Part shown: in pieces, positions 10,904 to 21,652 of the stretch
How the letters are laid out: each line of letters opens with the position of its first letter
How positions within the stretch are numbered: the stretch's first letter is position 1
Source: Perkinsus olseni
Taxonomy: Eukaryota; Perkinsozoa; Perkinsida; Perkinsidae
Direction of reading: 5' to 3'
DNA: 64,000 nucleotides
Assembly: GCA_013115135.1 (NCBI GenBank)
Contig: JABANP010000171.1
Location: 34,234-98,233 of the forward strand
The notes under the pieces: generated by a model
What the model saw: only the letters and a program-made list of their open reading frames with translations
Databases searched by the model: none
Told to the model about the DNA's origin: nothing
Position numbers and translations under genes: made by a program

Positions 10904-13228
10904 ATGTCGTCCGTGTTTATTCGCACTTTGCTGGCGTCATTAACGCTTCTCAGCGTTCTCGGCTTGCCTGTGGATCTGTCTAAGATCTCTAATGATACCG
11001 ACGTGAGTCTCCTTCTTTGAGTATTTCACAAAGTAATTTCAATTTTTAGGTGAGAAAAATCGAAAGCGATGCGGGCATGGTGACCATTGACCCAAAATAC
11101 AATTCTTCCATGTTCTACTGGTGAGTATCTTTATGCTCCGTATCTTACTAGCTCGACCTCGACTCTATCTCAAGGTACTTCCCTCCCGTCAACGCTTCTC
11201 TCGAGCCCAACGATGATACCCCTCTTATCATGTGGATTCAAGGAGGCCCCGGCGCCTCTGGTTTCATCGGCAATTTCTTTGAAGTCGGGCCGCTGAATCT
11301 CGTCGACAACACTACTCTGGTAGGCTGCTACTATCAACTAAATTGTGAGATCTCAATTGGATTGTGAAAACTAAAGTGAATATAAATCATAATTGTGCGA
11401 CTTTATAGTCCACTTAAGAGAGACTTCTACCGATGTGCTCAGTTCTCGTGGGTGAAACAATGTGAAGTGATTGTGGTTTATCGAAAGGTGTCCCTCGGGA
11501 TTGCGAAGGCTCATAATTCTTTCTTCAGGCAAGAAGAAACATCACCTGGGCGAACAACTACCATATGATCTTCGTTGACAGCCCGGTTGGTACTGGCTAC
11601 AGCTACACTGATTCTGACTATGGTTATGCTAACGATACCGAGGTTGATGTGACCAAGCAACTTTACACCTTCCTCACGAAGTTTTACGATGACATCAAGC
11701 CTGAGTTGAAAAGCAATCCCCTGTAAGTTAGCTCGATTCTCGAGTAGGCTTATGATCACCATTCTTTTCAATAGGTTCCTCGTCGGTGAGTCGTATGCTG
11801 GCCACTATATTCCGGCGTTTGGAAAATATCTTTTCGAGCACCCCATCAAGGGCACCAGATTCGGCGGTGTTGCTATCGGCGATGGACTTACTTTCCCTGG
11901 TAAGATTTCGTCGACTGCTCCTTTGCATTTTCTCCTACCGGAATCCTAGAGAGACTAAAACGTGCGAGGTTTTCTTGCTCGACTTTCCCGAGTTGGTTGC
12001 GAAAGTTTGTGAGGCTTCATGCTGTTACAAGAAGTATACGAATGCTTGAAGATGATGCTTGTTATCTTACTGGCTTCTTGCTGGCCATCTTTGAGCTCGT
12101 CTCAGCTTTCCAAGTCGCCGCCAAGCCTGATGTCGCTTACTACTTCGATCTGATCGGCCCCGATAGACTTGCCGAGGCTCGTCGCTTGGGAGAGGAGGGC
12201 AAGAGACTTGCGCTCCAAGGAAAGTGAGGCTTGCGCAGTGCTCCCGACGGAAGTTCATTCTATGCTTGCCTCAGATGGATCGAAGCCTCGCAAGCTCGTG
12301 ACAAGTTGGAATCCCTCATGACTGACCAGAGCGGTGGGGTGAATCTTTACGATGTTCGGTGAGCTGAGTGCTCCTATTTCAATCGTCGTGGTTATCGCCC
12401 TCATTCTTTTCAGTACGACTGACGACTACAGCTGGCAGGACGATCGTCTTCAATATTTCCTCAATCTCCCTCAAGTCAAAGAGACCCTCCACGTCCCGTC
12501 CTCTCGCTCTTACGGGTAACAATAATTCAGCACACTAATAGAACCACTCATGCTGTTGTCAGGACCGTTGATGCCGTTGGAGAGCACATGAGCGCTGATA
12601 TTATGAAGCCAATGGTGCACTGCCTCCCTCCGCTGTTGAACGCGAATGTCACCGTTATGCTGTACGAAGGCCAGATGGACTCTAAAGATGGTCTCATATC
12701 GTAAGCTCGACCGTTGTTGTGAACGCTGTGGACTTTCTCCGCGTCAGGACGGAAGCCTGGATCCCCGAGATGATTTGGGACGGCATGGACGAGTACGCTA
12801 TGAGTTCTCGTACTGTCTGGAAGGGAGCTGACGTGAGTCCTTGCCGACACTCAGTTGAAGCGCTTATTCTTTCGGCTTCTCAGGCTAGCGATCTCGAGGA
12901 AGCTGTCTATGGTTATCAACGTCAAGCTGGCCCGTTCAGCCACTACTCTGTCAGGTTAGTTGACGATTTTTCAATTTTTCAGTTCGCACATTATGACGAT
13001 CTGTATCAGGAACGCTGGCCACATGGTGCCGATGAACCAACCAGAAGCCGCGATGAACTTGATTGACCGTTTTATCAATGGTGCATTATTGTCATTGAAT
13101 GTTACACAAAATGATAGCACAAGTAAGTTTGGGGGCTCTTGAGAGATGTTGGCCGGGAGACTTGACGTGTGTCTTCAGCTAAGAGCACGATCGCCGTGCA
13201 TTCTAGTCAGCCCAGTATTCTTATCTGA
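10904..13228 (+). CDS. Serine carboxypeptidase (S10 family), 13 exons, 464 aa
   Basis: Secretory or vacuolar exopeptidase that removes C-terminal residues. Thirteen exons join in phase throughout: 10904-11002, 11050-11120, 11175-11319, 11529-11722, 11775-11899, 12106-12223, 12275-12358, 12414-12515, 12563-12700, 12748-12832, 12884-12954, 13010-13122, 13179-13228. Ten of the 12 introns are 47-56 nt and two are about 207 nt. A hydrophobic signal peptide occupies residues 1-21. The substrate-binding block W-I-Q-G-G-P-G is at 77-83, the catalytic Ser at about 176 in GESYAGHY, Asp at about 352 (YEGQMD) and His at about 415 in NAGHMVP, so the triad is complete. It resembles CPVL/RISC-like S10 enzymes more than yeast CPY in size. 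The last intron is inferred from GTAAGT/TTCAG and its normal size; without it the protein would end at 13142. Confidence 0.93.
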
Positions 13229-14654
13229 GCTATGTCCATTCAAAGTCTCCGATTTCGGAGTCCGAAAAAAGTTCGGTGAAGATTGTACAAATCACTTTGA
13301 TAAGTTTAATTGTTTTCCGTGAAGTTTTCGTGTTTTGTTGTTGGAAGTACGACCGTCAATATGATATGCTCTTCCTTGCAGATAGTTCGTCTTCGGAAGA
13401 GTCGTCGGCCTGGTTGCCGGAAAACCCCGAAGAAACCTATAACTACGTTGAATGCAGCTAGAAGCTGGTCTCTTTACGTCTGTCGATTGTGAGCGAGTGA
13501 GGGAACGATATTTTTGTAAATTTGCGAGTTATCAGTCTCTAATGAGCCGTCATTTCTGTTGAGTTTGTAGTCCGGTCGGTACGGCAGCTCGTATGCTGTT
13601 GAATTTTCGTTGCATGCAAGTGGTGTTGTTTCTGTCAAACGCCGGTCCCCCTCAGCCAACAGCAATGACTGAAATTGGCGATTTCCTTCCGCGCGGGCTC
13701 CCCGTGTGAAAATTGCACATGAGTTAAGGCTGTGATTGATTAACTTGGAGTTCCATGTTTCCGTGCAAATTTTTGATACATTTCCCTGCTAGACGACGGG
13801 AAGGTTCACATAAACAGCAGCGCGGTTTCCCCGAATGAAACTTTCCCGCAATGTTCAGTATTCTACCAATTGTTACTTGTATCTGATTCCCACAGCTCTC
13901 TACTGATAATAAAGTCAACGTCAAATTGATTACTGAGACCTTGAAAACAATCCACAGGAATTATATTTACACTGACACGGTTAGTGAAACTTGATATGAT
14001 AAAACGGTCTCATCGAGGAATGTCCAGAGCGTTCGCTCAAATTGGTTGGGACTTCCCTTCTCAAGCTGAAAACTGAAAAACTGAATAACATTCTTCGTGT
14101 AACTAAATGCGCTAGCCCAGCAGTCTGGTCCAGCGATAGTTACACTGTAGCGGCCATAAGACCGCAAAAACAAGACTAGAGAATTATCTACACTGACTGG
14201 GAGCGACCTTCAAGCAGAATAACGTAGTTAACTCTACCATGTACATGAAGGTGCATTCCAGTCGACTACATGCGGGATGGGGCTTGGCTTACATTGACGC
14301 TGCATTTTTTACACTAAAAAGTAGACGTACGCACAACCCCTACGACGACTGTGACATTTCATATGACTTCAGAACATTTGAGGTTTTTTGTACACTAAAG
14401 TGAGCCATAAAATCATCCAAGCTTTGCGGGGGAAAACATGAGACCCGCCTTGCTCATGTCGTGAACAGTCCATGAACAAGACGGCTCGGAGTTCGTTAAC
14501 CTCCCGGCGAGGCACATGGAAGTGCGTCCACAGCGGGAGGAACGAAAACGCAGAAATGAAAAGTCCCCCTACCAATAAAGCTGGTAGTGGAGAGACATCG
14601 CTATCACGGATAAGACTAAAGTATTTACATGGTAGCATAAGCTTGGATGAGATA
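13229..14654. other. Intergenic between convergent genes
   Basis: Lies between the 3' ends of the plus-strand carboxypeptidase and the minus-strand secreted-protein gene. Only short shadow frames are seen. The palindromic stretch ctccgatttcggagtccga at about 13248-13266 resembles the one inside family A copy A1 (6436-6460). No gene is supported. Confidence 0.5.
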
Positions 14655-16335
14655 CTATGGAAAAATCAGAAAGTGACGGGGTCCGGCCTTCCAGATGGTC
14701 CAAGTCCACGGCCAGTCATGGCTCCAGAAGAGAGCCCAAACCCACACATGAAGGTTCACATGAGAAACGAAGTCCCAAACATTAGCTTGGTTGTTCACTG
14801 TATTGCCGAAAATGTCGACGGATACACCAGCACCGACAAACACGGCTTTCAGCTCGATGCCAAGCGAACCGTGGGCCTTGATATCGCTATGAGGAGCACC
14901 TTGGACGTCTACCTCGCCAGTGATCGTAGCACTCAGCGTGGCGGCCACCTGGATATTGAACGACACCGAGATGGAAGCCTTGCCTGCGAAAGTGCGCTTG
15001 TCGGGTTGGAGCAGGTCCTTGCCAGAACCGCTGGCTGTGATGCAAACCTGGATGTACAGCCTGGCGAAGGATATACCCTTCTGGAAGACTATGGCGCATC
15101 CACCACCCTCGAAGGAGAAGTCCAAGACAACCTCGGCTCCTGGCCACTTGAGGTCGATAGGAGATCTTGAGGTGAGCTTGATAGTCGCTGTTGTGTACGT
15201 CAACGAAAGTCATACCGAAATCGAGAGTCAATGTCGTCGTGTTTACTCCGATATCAATGTTAAGACAGTAGGGGCAACCGTTAGTGACCTTGCCGATTTT
15301 GCAACCCGACGGGAACTGGAACTTGGGCAAGTTCAAAAGTTGACGATGATCAGGATCATACTGGGCGAGGAAGTACTTGTGCGAGGCGCTGCCTTCAACG
15401 ATATCAAAGTAGTCGATTGAGGGCGACGATTGGTCGGCACGACGAAGCCTCTTGCGCGACCTCCAGTCGGGCATTTCACCGTCGTTGAAGAAGAGACGAG
15501 CACTCTCACTGATGAGGTGGGTCTTGATGAGGCGGGCGTCCAACAGGGGCGCCTGGTCCGGGGTCGGAGGGTCAGCCGAGTGGTCACCAATCTCGTACGC
15601 AGAGTAGACATGCTGCATCGCGTCGTCAACAGTCGTCGCAGCTTCGAGCTCCTCCCAGTGGGTCACCACGGTCTCCTGGTAAACCTTGTCGTTCTCGAAA
15701 GAGTTGGTGGCCAGCAGCTTCACGATCTGCTTATCGGCCTCGTCGGTGTAGAGAGTCCAGGAGTTGGCCATGAGACCGGTCTGGGCGAGGGCGGTGAAGT
15801 TGGCACCGGACTTAGGGTCGAGACCTTGAGGTCCGCTCATGACCCACTTGTTGACCTTCTGCCCGTCTACTTCCACAAGACCTTGATGGACCCAACCGTC
15901 GTCCTCGAGTGTGCGACTAGCGTCGACTAGCCTTCGACCCGGGGAATCGCCTTTTTGCTTGGCAACGTGCTGGACCAGAAAGGACTTCTTATCGAAGAGC
16001 TGCAGAGTCTGGGAGTGAGTGTCAGTGTCGCTCGTGAGGAGATACTGGTAGGGATGACTCGGCGAAGCCTGAAGCGTCACTTGGCCGTCCTTAGCGATGA
16101 AGACGTCCTGACGAGTGGTGAGGGACTTGCCGTCGTCCATTCCCGGGAGGACCAGCCCCATAGTCTCCATAGCGTTGGAAATATGGCATTGTACCGGCTT
16201 GCCGTACTCGTCGAGCAGGTCAAGGTTGCAGTAGTGCGTGACTTTTGTCTGCATGCGGATGTTGCCCATTGTGAAGGCGGAAGCGCCGTAGAAGTGGCAC
16301 AAGAGGGCAGCTAGGCTAAAGCCGAGGACGAGCAT
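14655..16335 (-). CDS. Large secreted protein, LolA-like fold possible, 542 aa
   Basis: Not recognised with certainty. Two exons fit: 16335-15199 and 15146-14655, joined in phase by a 52-nt intron (GTACAC..CCTCAAG); without a splice the two long frames clash. The ATG at 16335 is chosen because a strong signal peptide follows (MLVLGFSLAALL, then a small-residue cleavage region). The open frame runs further upstream but is Arg-rich and unlikely to be coding. The body has cysteines near residues 35-50 and a pattern W-x-L-Y-x-D-E-A-D-K-x-I-V-K-L preceded by G-P-x-G-L-D, which recalls the LolA-like N-terminal region of secreted protist and animal proteins. The C-terminal half is beta-rich with C-x-x-C and ends in a Trp-rich stretch (W-V-W-A-L-F-W). 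Location is probably secreted or vacuolar. Role unknown. Confidence 0.72.
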
Positions 16336-17951
16336 AATAAACGAGGAAAAAAGTTCAAAAAAAAGAACTGAGAACCTCTGCGTTCGAAGACGGTCCAATC
16401 TCAACGGCTTCCCGTCCTGTCGGTTAGACCATCTGCGCCTACGTGCTGATGTGCACGCGTACTGTCTTCGCCGACTGCAGAGTCTCGCAACTTTCGGTGA
16501 AGAGAATCTACCATACCGATTGTGTCGCATCTTATGTAGCGATGCTGGTGGGCACAGCGATGCTTGCTACTGCACATGACCCCACACATACCTCACATTC
16601 CCCTTTATTCGAGGGAAGGGTGCCGCCTTCAGTACTGCCGGAAGTTGTGCGCTCGACTCTCGGGGACAGCGCACAAAGCTACTGGGGTCGCCAGCCGAGC
16701 CTGAACGGGATGACCCAAGCTGCATAGTGAACCCATTCTAATGCAGAGAGTTGTGAGAGGTGAGGAAATGACACCCACGAGCTCGGTTGAGCACTGGAAG
16801 AAGCTCCAGCAGGAGTACTGTCCCGCTCTACATTTGCGCATCAGGATCGGGAGCCGTTTGTGCGTTGCTGTCGCTGAAAAAGGAGACACGAAGTGAAAGC
16901 ATCTTCAGGGCAGCGTTCAGAAGGGCAAAAGCTGCGATTATACATGTGCTTTGGGTTCGTGGGCAAACGAGTTATATTGCTTCTGTGAGGTTATACAGTT
17001 GTGAACTTCTTGCCGAACTTGCAATGCTTCGAGGGGCATACGCACAACGATGGATTGCGGATATATCGCTAGAGTCTCCCTAGAATGGTTCAGACATCTG
17101 GGGAGTGTGAACAGCGGGTGGCTCTGCTCTGACCTGCTCGACCTTCATTAGTGGCAGAGCCAGCAACCAGGCAGTAGCCTGTGTTCGCTTCCAACTAGCA
17201 GTTGGAGGCCGTCACGGTTCAGTAGGAAACGAGAGCTGCCTGACTCCATTTATGTTACCGCGATGATCCCTACTACTACTGTGCTGTACCTATATTGATA
17301 CCAGATGGACCTATCTGATAGGTCCTATCTTGCTGCACTTGAAGACTTGAGGTCCTCAAACCTTCTACGCCGTAGAATCTACGGGATCCTGATGGTTATC
17401 ACCATCACTGCGTTTCAAGACCACTTGAAAGATCACATTTTCAGCTTCAGTTGAGTGCTCATCCTCAGTACAGGCTAACGATCTGTCTCAGGGAGTGCCT
17501 CACGCAACAACCCCCCCACCGCAGCAACGGAGCGCCACACTCTGCCCGGCCATCTTCTAGCGCCCCTACCGTATCGCAAGAACTGCTTATCAACTTGGCC
17601 CGAGGTGAACTTGTACGACTACAGTTCCCAAGATTGGAAGCGTATGAACAATCGTGAAAGTCGATGACTCAAACACGGACTCACCCATCACAGCAATCAT
17701 TCATGTTGGGTTGAGTCAATGGCTCGTGACAGTAAACCGCTAGTACACTGCCTTTTCAGTTATACTTCTGCCCGTTCAGTAAAATTTGGTATGGGTGCGT
17801 CGCTCGTCTCCTTAGTTCATACGCAATCACCATATGAACCCTCTCCGCTGGAACTCACTGAACACAAACGAACCTCTTTATGGACTCACATCCACAACAC
17901 CCTTACAAGAACATCGGTGGACCGAGCAGCTCGATACATGGTGGTACTCAA
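16336..17951. other. Intergenic; promoter side of the secreted gene, one hairpin
   Basis: No gene seen. A perfect 9-bp inverted repeat (ggacctatc t gataggtcc) lies at 17307-17325. Plus-strand frames at 17719-18037 overlap the antisense of the family A gene and are shadows. Confidence 0.45.
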
Positions 17952-19317
17952 TCAGTCGAAGAAGCTGCTACTATGCGTCCACTTCGGCGGGTAGACATGT
18001 TTGGATGTCCCCCTCGTCAGGAACTGCCATCCTCTGACTTCAGCGGTCTTCACGGTTTCTTTCGAGACTCTCAGGTACTTATGACACATCTTCGTGAATT
18101 TACCAAATTTCCTCTCCAAAGCTTCTCGCACGGCCGGACAGAACTTCTTCAGAGCCTCACCAGCAGCCTGCCACTCGTGAAAGTAGAGAAAAGGTTTCTA
18201 TCAGGAGGGTCAATAACGTTGAGTAGCTCAGTCACAGTCGTATCATGGAAGTCCTCGAGCGGGTCCAATCCGGCGCCCGGTGGGGTGTCAGCGAAGAGAA
18301 TCTGGTAATCTCCGCGCGGTCTGTAGCTGCTGACTAGAGGTGTGAGTTCGTCCACATCACTGAAGCAAGGGAGGCAGATCGACGAGATTATACCGTGCAC
18401 TTCACGTCTCTGTGTTCACTAGCTCTATTTTACTAGCGCCCCATCATTCACTCCCCACTACTCCACTTCTATATAGCTTTATCTCGTTCACTCTGAGTCC
18501 AATCTACCTACGACGCTTTCTACTACCACATTTCCCACAACAAACGAATGCAACTGCCCTTGCTTTTCTCACAAGGTGGCCATGAACGCCCCTCGACCGT
18601 CACGACTGTGCAGTGTCCACATAACACAACTGTGCGGTCACTAGCCCCATCACGCTAGCGGCCCGCCATGAACTCAAGTTCTCTCAACTACCCCCCTTTC
18701 TATCTGCTCTTTCCCGTTCACTACGAGCCCTGCTACACTGCCCACATTAAGAAGTGCAAGTGTCCTTGCTTTCCTTACAATGTTGTCATGAACGCCCCTC
18801 GACCGTCGATCTCAGGGCAGGCGATGTAGCTCGTCTGTATCCCCGAACTTCGATCAGCAAGTACTTGCACGGCTGACCAGGCTTCCGAGTTTTCCTCACC
18901 CGCACTGAAGGTGCAGATAACAGTAGCACTGCCGCCGATGTCCTCCCTAGTCGTCTTGTTGAGGGGTGGGAAGTCCTGAGAGGGGCATCTTACTCAAGGC
19001 TAGAGGCTCCCTATTACAACCCTCAAAGCAAGGCACGGGGCGCAGGTTAAAAGGGACGTTTTGAGCGTTCTTGTCGGACGTCAGAGCGACTATTGGAAGC
19101 CCTGTATGAATAGCCTTTCAACAAAAGCCTAGTATAGTAACGACACTTTCGATAGCGCCTTTTCTGGGCTCAATACCACTTTCACCTAAGGCGATGTTCT
19201 TACGTGGTCGGAGGCGCGCAAGGCCACTGCCTCAAGGGCGTTCCCGAGGGGAAGGGTTGGTGTGAATATGACAGCCGCAGCTGAAGCTTGGATGATGATG
19301 TGTTTGGATGCCGGCAT
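17952..19317 (-). CDS. Secreted family A, copy A2, 224 aa
   Basis: Lineage-specific secreted protein of unknown function. Four exons join in phase: 19317-19204 (signal exon, MPASKHIIIQASAAAV), 18975-18779 (D-F-P-P-L, then V-I-C-T-F-S, W-S-A-V-Q-V, S-Y-I-A-C-P-E-I), 18359-18218 (G-A-G-L-D-P-L) and 18173-17952 (C-P-A-V-R-E-A-L-E-R, C-H-K-Y, V-S-K-E). The last junction (44 nt, GTTATT..CACGAG) is the least certain, but it restores the same C-terminal domain seen in copy A3. Four cysteines are shared with A3: one near C-T-F-S, one in A-C-P, and two in the C-terminal helix pair. The 419-nt intron 2 is filled with a tandem repeat derived from the exon-2 tail. Exons 1 and 2 end at strong GTAAGA/GTAAGG donors. 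Confidence 0.72.
18420..18830 (-). repeat. Tandem repeat (~210 bp unit) carrying duplicated exon-2 tails
   Basis: Two units lie side by side: each starts near gttcactagct/gtcactagccc and ends near gaacgcccctcgaccgtc. Each end encodes, on the minus strand, D-G-R-G-A-F-M-x-T-L; one is the true exon-2 end of copy A2 (about 18780-18815), the other (about 18575-18605) lies inside its intron 2. Related units are at 1-280. The structure suggests unequal duplication of the exon-2/intron-2 boundary. Confidence 0.65.
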
Positions 19318-20244
19318 GTGAGGGATTAGCCAAAACGCTGTAGAGGCATCCTGTGGGCTACTGCCCTATACTGCTACTGTATCGATTACTACCAGCAGCT
19401 GTAGAGACTCACTTCTGCTGTACTACTGATCATGATTTTGCCTTTTTCTCTCTTTGTCAAGGAGTTAGGGTCGACTAGGGGAGCATCGAGCAGCGGGAAA
19501 TGTGGTATCGAAAGTCTTGGCAGGACGCTGGTGCTCGCCTCTCGGGGACGAGCTCTTTCCACATGATGCGCGGAAATAGACAAGGGTATGCAACAAACCG
19601 GGGGTGAAACTTCCACGGAACCCATTGCGGACTCCCAAGTCTCCCAGGTTCCTCAGTCGCCTTCAAGTCTTTTTCAAATGCACGATTCTGTTTCCCATCT
19701 TCTACGGTTGCGTGACTTGCGCTCTCCCCTGCAGATGCAAGTTAGTTCGACTGGGATAACTATGGCGGAGCATGCGAGCTGCTTTCGCTCCAAAGGATAC
19801 AATGACATCAGACGGAGCGACGGGCCCTCGTGGCACGATACCCTCTCCACCGTGGGACTCCGACGACGCTCCCAACGATCCTTCCGAGTCCGGATGAATC
19901 GTTACAGATGATCCGACGAGTTTGGAATGACCTCAGCCAGGCCGACTTCCAGTTACATCGTAGCACAGCCACACCTTAAACAGTACGGAAGACTCCAGTA
20001 GAAATTCTCTTACCCGATTTCCCGTCAACTCACCTCACAGGATGCCAACGACCCTACATCAACGACTAATACCCAGTCTAAGAGAGGAAGCCCCACCGCC
20101 GGAGACTCTCCAATGGGGCGGGGTGCTCGCGGAGCCATCATACACGAAGAGGTAAACTGAACGAAATCACGACTCGTTCGACTCTCTTGTCTTTATGAAC
20201 CAGAAATCACATTTTTACGTTCAGAAAAGTAAACAGCTACTCTA
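19318..20244. other. Intergenic; upstream of family A copy A2
   Basis: The first about 110 bp (to about 19405, including gtagaggcatcctgtgggct and actgctactgt) are almost identical to the region upstream of copy A3 at 25919-26005, so the promoter and 5'UTR were duplicated with the gene. The rest shows no supported gene; frames at 19389-19911 lie on both strands and are not recognised. Confidence 0.5.
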
Positions 20245-21224
20245 TCAAATAGTGACATCACTCTCGGGCGTCTCCCAAGGTTTCTTCGGCCTCTCCACGG
20301 TGGTCGAGGGGTAAGATCGATTACCGTCAACTGCCGCCGCAGGAACATCGGCGATGCCCGGCAGTTGAAAATTGTTCCTCACAGCGCATTCAACCTGAAG
20401 GGCGACAGCAGTACCGACACTCGCAGGAGACACCGGTCGTCGAACCTGCGCGTAGGTGACCTCCTCTGGGTTCAAAGTTTTCACATATGCCGCTTCGAGC
20501 TCGCGCAGTATAGAGGACATCCTGCTCATGTAGCGACGAGACTCGAGCACCAACATCACTTGCATGCCAGCTTCCTGCCGAGAACAACTCGTGCGGCGTT
20601 CGCCTTCCTTAATACGCCTTCCCAATGATCACTATAAAGCCGTCGTCATGGATATTAGCAACACTCATCCCCACAGAAATTCTATGATACTTGCATTGAA
20701 AAAGCATATTATTTTCACAGACTGTCTTCATCTACCGCTTCACGAAGGTAACCAAAACACTTAGTTCGAAAATTTTCATATTTTGGCAATTGAATTTTCT
20801 CTCTGCTCTCCCGCATGATTTACGGACCGTGAAAAATTGTTCAAACTGACGGCCACTACAAGAAGGCCTGAGGAAGCGTTACATGTCGACGATAGCCTGC
20901 GAGGTCGAATATGAAGAGGATTTCCTTCAAGGCACTGTCGCCAATGATACGCTGGAATGTTGAATACACCAACCTATCGGGGGCCTTGCGCAGGATGGTC
21001 AACGCGTGGGATAAGCAACTGAGAAGTGAGAAAATAGAAAGGAAGAAAAGTATTTTTCCTCACCGGCGCGCTTCCTCCCTTCCCACACGGTCAGTAAGAT
21101 CCGCTAGCAGCTGAGCTACACTGGACTGCTCCTTGTCGTCGAGGGGAGGAGCTTCGCTCACTTCGCCGAATGATGACGATGGTGATGACGGTGTCGGTGA
21201 ATCTAGCTCCGGTAGAGCCGCCAT
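20245..21224 (-). CDS. PUB-domain-like protein, 3 exons, 208 aa
   Basis: PUB (PUG) domains bind the p97/Cdc48 C-terminus in ubiquitin-linked proteins. Three exons join in phase: 21224-21064, 21018-20883 and 20574-20245. The N-terminal 50 residues are Ser/Pro/Glu-rich and disordered in type. Residues of about 55-125 form a helical unit with A-L-T-I-L-R-K-A-P-D-R-L-V-Y, F-Q-R-I-I, L-K-E-I-L-F-I-F-D-L-A-G-Y-R and V-M-L-V-L, which fits the PUB pattern (N-I-x-x-x-P-x-x-x-K-Y-R, then x-x-L-L-x-x-x-G-F). The C-terminus is Pro/Val-rich and of low complexity. The ATG at 21224 follows a stop-containing stretch and gives a clean first exon. The PUB assignment is by eye, and another small helical domain is possible. 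Introns are 45 and 308 nt. Confidence 0.6.
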
Positions 21225-21652
21225 AAGAATCAAAAAACCTGCGCGTTCGGATCCCCGGCGGAGTTGGTGGAAATTCACTACTAGACACGTCACACCAGCC
21301 GGTATAGAGTTGACCATCGCTCCCAGTCAGACTTGTAACGGTGTGCTCAGCTGGGCAGCCTCTCTGTCAACACGACCGCATTATTTCTCCATTAACCGAG
21401 TAGTGCACGGTGTGAATCAACCACGCTTTTCCGCTCGGAGGGCGCCGTCGCCAACAAGAAAGTTAGCACTTCGCGATCTAATAGCAGTAAAATCAAACAA
21501 TAATCGAAAATTTATAAATTTATGGAGGTGAGAACTACTGGGGAGTCCTTCTGCCGCTGCCGCTGCTGCTGCTCCAATGCTCCCAACACGCGCAACACCA
21601 ACCCGCCTCACGAAAACGACTATCAACACGACCGACGCCTAGCTAGAAACCT
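21225..21652. other. Intergenic between two minus-strand genes
   Basis: About 430 bp containing the likely promoter of the PUB-like gene and the 3' end of the helical-protein gene. A GCC/GCT-rich patch at 21545-21575 (ctgccgctgccgctgctgct) is low complexity. No gene is seen. Confidence 0.5.

Noticed and set aside
15147..15198. Possible ultra-short 22-nt introns (GTAC..TCAAG) at 15.2 kb and 25.47 kb
   Set aside because: Both frame breaks are also repaired by introns of normal size (52 nt here, 76 nt at 25604-25529), which match the rest of the window.
16336..16530. Longer N-terminus of the 542-aa secreted protein
   Set aside because: The extra 65 codons are Arg/Ser-rich and would bury the signal peptide; the ATG at 16335 starts it cleanly.
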